A stretch of DNA of 64,000 bases from DASXUL01 sp036504855 (GTDB lineage Bacteria > Armatimonadota > DTGP01 > JAKQQT01): NCBI GenBank assembly GCA_036504855.1, contig DASXUL010000132.1:21103-85102 (forward strand), read 5' to 3'. How positions within the stretch are numbered: the stretch's first letter is position 1; each line of letters opens with the position of its first letter. Below, in pieces: positions 58,434 through 64,000 of the stretch. The notes under the pieces are model-generated. The model was not told the origin of the DNA and searched no databases. It worked only from the letters and a program-made list of their open reading frames with translations. The position numbers and the translations under genes are program-made.

Positions 58434-58595
58434 CCCCGCTCTTCCAGCTTCAGCACCGCGGACCTTAGAGACGATGTCTCAGCCACATTAGGCAGACCCT
58501 TAATCCGGGAATGCCTGCTTTACCTGTCGGGTAGCGTCTTTGGACGCTGCCGGGCAGTGGCCTGTGTGTCGCGCGGGAGCCTCGCTCTTCGAGGA
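58434..58595 (-). ncRNA. M-box (ykoK) magnesium riboswitch aptamer
   Basis: Minus-strand RNA with the conserved M-box blocks in order: GAGGCTCC (58576-58583), CACTGCCC, GTCCAAAGACG (58535-58545), ACCCGACAGG, and GTGCTGAAGC (58447-58456), closed by a P1 helix CCTCG/CGGGG. The order and the near identity of GTCCAAAGACG and GTGCTxAAGC to the B. subtilis ykoK leader make this assignment strong. Sensing high Mg2+ should favour the downstream terminator and shut off the transporter. Confidence 0.88.
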
Positions 58596-58699
58596 TCCCA
58601 ATTACCTATTGGACGAATCCGGATGAAACCCCGTTCCGTCCATGAACATGATACCGCATGTCGGCTCCGATGGGCAATGGTTCTATCCCCTTTTTGCCT

Positions 58700-61600
58700 T
58701 TACCGCAGCGTTGTGCGGAACTGCCACAGCCGCCACGGTTCGAACACGGAGAGCCACCGGTCGTCCTTGTCCATGACCTGAATCGATAGGCCCATGATCT
58801 GGTCCATCTGAGGAGCGAGGCCGATCTCGGGGTTGCGCGGGAACGCCAACTCCAGCGTGGTCTTGCCGTTCTCCTGCCCCACGCGGCCGAAGGCGCCGGC
58901 GCCGTTGCGAATGGCCGCATCGCCGGGCTTCGGGGCCTCAACGCGCATCTCTACCTTGTCGGTTTGGAACAACCCTCCGTTGTTCGGGATGAGTTGGACC
59001 TCCGCGCTGAACGGTCGGTCCGCCTGTATCGCCAGGTAAATGGCGTTCTCGTCCCAGTTCAGCCAGGTTTGGCCGGTGAAGTCGCCGTTCAGCGGCGCCA
59101 GCGGCGTCCACTCGTCCGCGGCGATGGCCCCGTCGATGACGGGGGTCTTGCGGGGCCGGTCCTGCTTTGCGGCGTCCAGCGGCCACGGATCGCGTCCGTC
59201 CGGGATGCCGTCGCCGTCTGTGTCGGCCTTGCGGGGGTTTGAGCCCTGGAAGATGCCGGCCATCGCCTCGCCGAGGTCATCCAGGCCATCGCCATCGGTG
59301 TCGACGCGTTTCGGGCTGGACCCGAGGCGCTTCTCGTCCAGAGGCAGCGTGGGGTCGTCGTCCGGCACGCCGTCGCCGTCCGCGTCCGCCACCAGGCTCA
59401 CCTTGCCGATTCCGTTGGCGGGCATCCAGAACCAGTCGTTCACCGGCCACTCGCGGAAGATCCAGGCGTTGACGTCGAACTGGCCGCCGTAGCGCCCCGG
59501 GTGCACGGTGGGGTCCGGGTGGTTCAGCCAGAACTCGGGATAGCCGGCGCGGTCGAAGAAGGCGTCCATCTGGTGGTCCACTTCGTGCACGTAGAGCCAG
59601 GTCAGCGTGTCCTCGGCGCTGAAGGCGCTGTATCCGTACGGGGTGAGGCCCGGCCCGGCAACGCGGCCGAGCGGTTCCTTCTGGTCTGCCTTGTAGCGTG
59701 GGCCAACCCACACGGCCACCACGCTATCGTAATTGGCGATGTTCTTCCCCTGGAAGTCGGCGGACGCGGCGATATCCTTCCTCACCTGCTCCAGCGGCGG
59801 GATGCTGTCTTTGATGTCCGCTTCTGCGTTCTCGATGACGGCGTACTCGATCTCGTGGTCCACCTTCAGGTGGGAGTTGCGGAAGTAGAACTCGCGGGCG
59901 CGGGCAAACATGCGGGGGATTCGGTCGCCCAGCGCGGCGCGCGGCAGGCTGAACTTCACGCCCTTGTTGTCTGTCTTCAAGTAGATTGCGGTGATGACGC
60001 GGTGGCGGATGACCTGCGTGGTCCCCGAAGGCGGCGCGGAGAGGAAGGAGTACCGCTTGCTCATCAGCGTTTCGGGAATAGTCTGCACCGGGGCGTGGCT
60101 GATGTTGTAGCGGTAGAACGCATTGGGCTTCAGCCCGGTGAGCGTCACGGTAACGAATCCGTCCGGCGTTGGATTCGCGGCGGGCGGGGCGAACGTCTTG
60201 CCGTCCGGGTCGGTGTAGGCGAGGCCGGAAGGCGCATTGGCGGCGTTTGTTCTCCACGAGATCGTTGCCGTATCGCCCTTCGTTTCCACATGGGGGCGCG
60301 GTTCACTGAAGTCCGGCGGCACGACCACGATGCGGTCGTTCTGGGTATCCGCCACATAGACCGTGTCGTCCGGCCCCACGGCGATGGCCCCTTCCCCGCC
60401 AAATCCGCCGATGCTGAAGGCCGCGAAGTGTGACAGGCGGCGGCCCTCCTGATCGATCAGACGCACGGCGCCCCACGGCTCGTAGTAGCCGAGGCCGCCG
60501 AAGTGCACGATCTGGTTCTTGGAGTTCACCGCGATGCTGCGCGGGTTCAGCCAGCCGGTGATCTGCCCGGCGGGCTCTACCGTTGCGCCGCCCGGGCCCG
60601 CGTTGCGGAACGCGAGGATGCGGATAGTCTGGTCACCCGCCTCGCCGGCCAGGATGCGGCCGGCCCGGTCGATGGCCAGAGCGCGCACATCCTTGAACGG
60701 CCCCACGCTGGTTCCGCCGGGGCTGCCGTCTGGCGGGCGGACGGAAACGGTGGTCCCGTCGGTGGTAACGATGGCGACAAGATCACGCTTCGGCCACGCG
60801 CCGGGCGCGCCGGCGTCCAACTGGCCGCCCTCCACGAGCACGAAGTCGCGTGTGGAGGCGCCAACGTCGATGCTTTGCAGATGCTCTCCGGCGTCGGTGA
60901 ACACCATCAGGCGGCCGGAAGCGCGGTCCAGCACCCAGACGCGCTGTTTGCCATCGATGCGGATCGGGCCGGGATCCACCATCTCGCCGGCGCCGCGCAG
61001 CGCCAGCGAGCGCAGCACCATCCCCGTGCGCGGGTCCACCACCGCAACGGCGTTGCGGCCCCGGTGCGTGACGTAGAGGTTCCCCCCGGGGCCGAACGCC
61101 AGGCACTGGGGCGAATTGAACGGCTCGTTGATCTTCAGCCCTTCGGTCTCGGCGGGCGTGGATGCCCGGATTTCGAACGCGCGGAAGGCGTTGGCGAGCG
61201 AGGACTGAAGGCCAACGCCGCCCTGGAAGAACCGCAAATCCTGGTTGCGGCCCACGATCTTGCCATCCAAGAGCACGTTGTACTTCCCGAGCTCGTTGTC
61301 CACGGCCACCGCGAGGGTGTGCCACGCGTCGGCGCTGACTCCACAGGAGTTGCAGATGCCGGTCTGCTGGAAGACGCCCTTCGCGTCTTCGTAGCCCCAG
61401 ATCACGAAGTCCGGGTCCACGCGCGCCATCTGGCAGTTCCCCCGGCCGTCCCGGCTCGCCATGTTCCAGAACAGCCCGCCTCCGGCCGGCCCGCCCAGGG
61501 CCTTCGTGAGCACCGAGATCGTGAAGCGCCCGGTTGGGATGGCGTTCTCAGCAATGAGCGCCGATCCCTGGTCGTACTGATCGTTCACCGTCTGACGGTA

Positions 61601-61750
61601 CTCGCCGCCGGCTGTCTCCCATTTCCCGGCGAACGGCCGCCAATGCCCTGGTCCGCCCGCGAAGTTATCGGAGAATTGGGCGTGGGCCGCCGTGGCGGCC
61701 AGTAGCAGGGAAAGGACCGCCGTCCATGGCCAGGGTTGCATCCGTTTCAT
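58700..61750 (-). CDS. Large secreted multidomain protein with HEXXH motif and CBM9-like end
   Basis: A 1016-aa exported protein; GGAGGAAC precedes ATG 61750 and the signal peptide (MKRMQPWPWTAVLSLLLAAT) ends near AHA. Order: lectin-like domain (about 25-190), NHL/beta-propeller-like repeats (about 210-490, GPGGNLYVTHRGRNAVAVVD), an Fn3-like domain, a metalloprotease-like domain with LYVHEVDHQMDAFFD near residue 722, calcium-type thrombospondin-3 repeats (DADGDGVPDDDP, DTDGDGLDDLGEA, DTDGDGIPDGRDP), then a CBM9-like carbohydrate-binding domain (VIDGAIAADEWTPLAPLNGD). Function unknown; likely a cell-surface hydrolase. Paralogue of the following gene. Confidence 0.82.
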   Translation of the reverse strand: MKRMQPWPWTAVLSLLLAATAAHAQFSDNFAGGPGHWRPFAGKWETAGGEYRQTVNDQYDQGSALIAENAIPTGRFTISVLTKALGGPAGGGLFWNMASRDGRGNCQMARVDPDFVIWGYEDAKGVFQQTGICNSCGVSADAWHTLAVAVDNELGKYNVLLDGKIVGRNQDLRFFQGGVGLQSSLANAFRAFEIRASTPAETEGLKINEPFNSPQCLAFGPGGNLYVTHRGRNAVAVVDPRTGMVLRSLALRGAGEMVDPGPIRIDGKQRVWVLDRASGRLMVFTDAGEHLQSIDVGASTRDFVLVEGGQLDAGAPGAWPKRDLVAIVTTDGTTVSVRPPDGSPGGTSVGPFKDVRALAIDRAGRILAGEAGDQTIRILAFRNAGPGGATVEPAGQITGWLNPRSIAVNSKNQIVHFGGLGYYEPWGAVRLIDQEGRRLSHFAAFSIGGFGGEGAIAVGPDDTVYVADTQNDRIVVVPPDFSEPRPHVETKGDTATISWRTNAANAPSGLAYTDPDGKTFAPPAANPTPDGFVTVTLTGLKPNAFYRYNISHAPVQTIPETLMSKRYSFLSAPPSGTTQVIRHRVITAIYLKTDNKGVKFSLPRAALGDRIPRMFARAREFYFRNSHLKVDHEIEYAVIENAEADIKDSIPPLEQVRKDIAASADFQGKNIANYDSVVAVWVGPRYKADQKEPLGRVAGPGLTPYGYSAFSAEDTLTWLYVHEVDHQMDAFFDRAGYPEFWLNHPDPTVHPGRYGGQFDVNAWIFREWPVNDWFWMPANGIGKVSLVADADGDGVPDDDPTLPLDEKRLGSSPKRVDTDGDGLDDLGEAMAGIFQGSNPRKADTDGDGIPDGRDPWPLDAAKQDRPRKTPVIDGAIAADEWTPLAPLNGDFTGQTWLNWDENAIYLAIQADRPFSAEVQLIPNNGGLFQTDKVEMRVEAPKPGDAAIRNGAGAFGRVGQENGKTTLELAFPRNPEIGLAPQMDQIMGLSIQVMDKDDRWLSVFEPWRLWQFRTTLR

Positions 61751-62043
61751 GGTTCGTTCCTCCGGCAGCCTCCGCGGCGTCAACCGCGGGGCAGGATCAG
61801 TCGTTAGTCTGAGTGCACTGGCAGCCATTCGAATCCATGAGAAGCCTCTGATTCCCAGTAGATCGGGGGCGGACACGGCAAGCCGTGTCCCTACGCGTCA
61901 CTGGGTCCATCCACCGAACGGTGGACGGCCGGACCTACCGGTAGTGACACGGCTTGCCGTGCCCGCCCCCTGACTTCTAGAGACTAGAGGCCCCTCACGA
62001 GATACGCGAGTGGCTCACTGCCAGCGCCTTCTGAACCATCCGC
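61751..62043. other. Intergenic region with repeat between paralogues
   Basis: About 290 bp on the border of two same-strand genes, mostly occupied by the inverted repeat 61865-61971. No gene is supported. Confidence 0.6.
61865..61971. repeat. Inverted repeat, GGGGGCGGACACGG family, copy 3
   Basis: Arms gggggcggacacggcaagcc and ggcttgccgtgcccgccccc; core tccatccaccgaacggtgga and cggccgg. Matches the element at 22274-22391 in arms and core. Confidence 0.85.
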
Positions 62044-63876
62044 TCAGTACTTCGCCGCCAGGACCATTTCCATCAGCACCTGCGGCTCGAACGCCGTATA
62101 CGCGACCTTTGTGCCCGGCACGCGGACGCTCAATTTCACGCCCAGACGCTTGCCGTCGTACAAGCGGAGGCCGGTGTGGTAGTTGAACGGGATGGCGGCC
62201 TCGACGACGTAGCCGCCCGCCGATGACCGGGCAACGGTTCGGATATCCGCGGCCTTCACGATGTCCTTGCTCTGGTTCAGGTACGGGTTGGGATCCTTCT
62301 TCTCGTCGTACACGCTCCAGTCCCAGATGACGCTGCTGATCGTTGGCTCCGAGGAACCATCTGCCGGGGCGGAGATCGCCATGCGGTAGTTGTCCGTTCC
62401 GGCAAACCAGCCGTCGTCGTTGGCATCCAGGTCCACCAACAGGTCCAGCGGTTTGGGCGACTTCATGCCCACGTACAGGTAGTTGTCATCCCATTCCAGG
62501 CCGATTTCGGCGAAGCCGCCGCCGACGCGGATGCGCGCGGCGGGCTGCCATTCACCCTTGTCCCACGCTCCGTCCACCACCGGGGTGAAGAGCCGCCGGT
62601 TCTGCGCCGCGGGGTACTGCGGATACGGGTCCACGCCGTCTTTCAGGCCGTCGCCGTCCGAGTCCGGGTACCGGGGATCGACCGCCATGCGCGCGCCCCA
62701 GGATTCATTCAGGCCGTCATAGACGCCTGACGAGGACGTGTACTCGCGCAGGTCCGAAAGGCCGTCGCCGTCCGTGTCCGCCTTCCTCGGGTTGGAGTGG
62801 AAGCGAAGCTCATCCATCGGCAGCGCCGGGTCAGTGTCGGCGAGGCCGTCGTCATCGGTGTCGCGGCTGAGGTGACGCTGCCCGCGGTAAAGGGCCAGCC
62901 AGTTGTCGCGCGGGAAGCGGGAGAGCAGCCACCAGTTGCAGTCCCAATGCTCGCCGAAGCGGCCAACGTCCGTCATGGGGTCCGGGTGGTTGAAAGCGAG
63001 GCTGGGGTGGCCGGAGTAGTCCTGCATGCTGTCGAGTTGGTGGCCGAACTCGTGCGTTACCGTCCACCGGATGTCGGCGCGATGGGCGAAGTTGATGAGG
63101 GTGTACGGCGTTTCCGGGAGGCTCCACGGCGCGTCCCATCCGTAGGTGCCGCCGGAGAACGCCTGCCCCCGGTAGATCTTCGCCGCCGCTTCGGGCGATC
63201 TGCCCTCGGCCCAGCCGAACAGGAACACCACGCCGGCGATGTCTTGGATGCGCTTCTTTTCTTCGCCGAGGATGCGGTTCACCGATCGCTCGAAGTGGCC
63301 GCCGATCTCCTCTCCGGCGTCCAGGGAGGGCCGGTTGCCCACATCCGTGGGGTCGGTGCGCACGGTCCACACGAGGTTCAACTTGCCGTGGGTGGCGCGG
63401 AAGTAGAATTGCCGAACGTCCTCCAACTGGGCCTTGATGCGGGCCACGTCCGCCGTGGAGAGGTTCTCTTTAGCCGCCGCGTCATCGGCGAAGTGCATCG
63501 GCGTGTAAACGACCGCCAGCAGCGGAAGCGTCACTGTTTCCAGCGTGCCCTTCGGCTCCAGCGTGGCCGTCTTCTGCGGGCGCGAGTGCACCAGATCGCC
63601 CTGCGGACTGAGGATGAAGCCGGTTACGGCGTTCGGTTTGAGCCCGGTTACCGTGGCGGCGTAGTCTCCGCCGTTCCGGTTGCGGGCGGCGGTTGTGCGG
63701 TGGGCGCCCGCGCCCTGCCAGATCTCAACGGCGCCCGGGTCGTTGCGCGCGCTGTGCCACCGGAAGGAGAGGGTTGTGGGGTTGCTCCGCGAAACCGTGG
63801 CCTCCGGCGGCAGAACGGGCGGCGCGGCCACGGCGGGAATCGCCGCGGCGAGCAGGGCCAGGGCGGTAATGCGCAT
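62044..63876 (-). CDS. Secreted HEXXH protein with calcium repeats and CBM9-like end
   Basis: A 610-aa exported protein. ATG 63876 follows AAGGAG; the signal peptide is MRITALALLAAAIPAVAA. The N-terminal Fn3-like region is followed by a zincin-like domain with TVTHEFGHQLDSMQDY near residue 274, three thrombospondin-3 type calcium repeats (DTDDDGLADTDPALP, DTDGDGLSDLRE, DSDGDGLKDGVDP) and a CBM9-like C-terminal domain (VVDGAWDKGEWQPAARIRVG). Same order as the C-terminal half of the protein at 58700-61750, so the two are tandem paralogues. A third zinc ligand cannot be assigned. Confidence 0.84.
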   Translation of the reverse strand: MRITALALLAAAIPAVAAPPVLPPEATVSRSNPTTLSFRWHSARNDPGAVEIWQGAGAHRTTAARNRNGGDYAATVTGLKPNAVTGFILSPQGDLVHSRPQKTATLEPKGTLETVTLPLLAVVYTPMHFADDAAAKENLSTADVARIKAQLEDVRQFYFRATHGKLNLVWTVRTDPTDVGNRPSLDAGEEIGGHFERSVNRILGEEKKRIQDIAGVVFLFGWAEGRSPEAAAKIYRGQAFSGGTYGWDAPWSLPETPYTLINFAHRADIRWTVTHEFGHQLDSMQDYSGHPSLAFNHPDPMTDVGRFGEHWDCNWWLLSRFPRDNWLALYRGQRHLSRDTDDDGLADTDPALPMDELRFHSNPRKADTDGDGLSDLREYTSSSGVYDGLNESWGARMAVDPRYPDSDGDGLKDGVDPYPQYPAAQNRRLFTPVVDGAWDKGEWQPAARIRVGGGFAEIGLEWDDNYLYVGMKSPKPLDLLVDLDANDDGWFAGTDNYRMAISAPADGSSEPTISSVIWDWSVYDEKKDPNPYLNQSKDIVKAADIRTVARSSAGGYVVEAAIPFNYHTGLRLYDGKRLGVKLSVRVPGTKVAYTAFEPQVLMEMVLAAKY

Positions 63877-64000
63877 GTGTGTCTCCTTATGGGATGTGGG
63901 AAGCGCGGCGGCCGGGCCTCGCCACGGTAGCGCCGGCGGCCCGCCGGCATCCGCCCGAAGGGCGGGCACCCGTGGCCGCTTCGCGGCCATGCCGGCGGGC
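63877..64000. other. 3' edge of window
   Basis: Upstream region of the last minus-strand gene. GC-rich with ggccggc and gccggcgggc palindromes; no promoter could be assigned. Confidence 0.4.

Larger units (their letters stand above)
57967..58699 (-). other. Long leader region of the Nramp-family gene
   Basis: About 730 bp with no supported gene. It contains the M-box riboswitch (58434-58595) and its terminator (58340-58377). A further 370 nt separate the terminator from the GTG start; this part is GC-rich, forms several hairpins (for example gccggc and cgcgcg types) and shows no known riboswitch. Confidence 0.55.

Noticed and set aside
57082..58491. 469-codon plus-strand frame over the Nramp gene and riboswitch
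   Set aside because: Antisense to the transporter and the M-box; no motifs.

Overview
High-GC bacterial chromosome, most likely Armatimonadota or a close relative (inference). The evidence is a complete proteasome locus whose modifier is of the UBact type (Pup-like, ending MKRVDPDQAKRYRQRSGQ), a family known from Nitrospirae, Armatimonadota and other Gram-negative lineages, together with many glycoside hydrolases, secreted dockerin and beta-helix proteins and two pilT paralogues. No phage or plasmid backbone is visible; apart from one tyrosine recombinase the window looks like core chromosome with a saccharolytic accessory layer.

Layout. 0-3 kb: two tandem pilT genes. 3.0-3.5 kb: a selenocysteine tRNA (anticodon UCA) and a small helix-turn-helix-like gene. 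3.6-11.8 kb, minus strand: leuS and a saccharolytic operon (GH31, a GH20-like barrel hydrolase, GH78) behind a clear sigma-70 promoter with a perfect 14-bp palindromic operator. 11.8-12.8 kb: Xer-like recombinase. 13-23.7 kb: the classical nusA-rnpM-infB-ylxP-rbfA-nrnA-truB-ribF translation and RNA-metabolism block, without rimP but with a rimP-leader-like hairpin before nusA; two secreted-type proteins sit between truB and ribF on the other strand. 23.7-29.7 kb: a dockerin protein, a candidate ubiquitin-like (beta-grasp) protein ending in Gly-Gly coupled to a PIMT-like methyltransferase, an LCM-like methyltransferase and a melibiase-type alpha-galactosidase. 29.8-32.7 kb: uvrC and two small membrane proteins.

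33.3-42.6 kb is the centrepiece: ARC/Mpa ATPase, nitrilase-family amidohydrolase, Dop, UBact, proteasome beta, proteasome alpha, FabI, a UPF0145 protein and PafA, all on the plus strand. Together they should tag proteins (PafA), mature or recycle the tag (Dop), unfold (ARC) and degrade (PrcBA). 42.6-47.0 kb: overlapping ABC ATPase, FtsX/MacB-type permease and AttH/CrtC-like lipoprotein. 48-49.6 kb: GH4 alpha-galactosidase and ClpS. 49.8-56.6 kb: a TPR protein, tRNA-Ser(GGA) with promoter, a KGG-repeat protein, cinA. 56.4-58.6 kb: an Nramp-family transporter with altered metal-site motifs behind an M-box (ykoK) magnesium riboswitch and terminator. 58.7-63.9 kb: two paralogous secreted HEXXH proteins with calcium-type repeats and CBM9-like ends.

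Intergenic DNA is unusually rich in long inverted repeats of several families: degenerate heptanucleotide (AGNNNYC) arms around unique hairpins, a GTCATTCCGAGCGAAGCGAGG element, a GGACACGGC-type element with a conserved core, a CCCGTAGACGGGG element and a CACAAAGACACAGAGG palindrome. All functional statements come from reading motifs; no database search was run.
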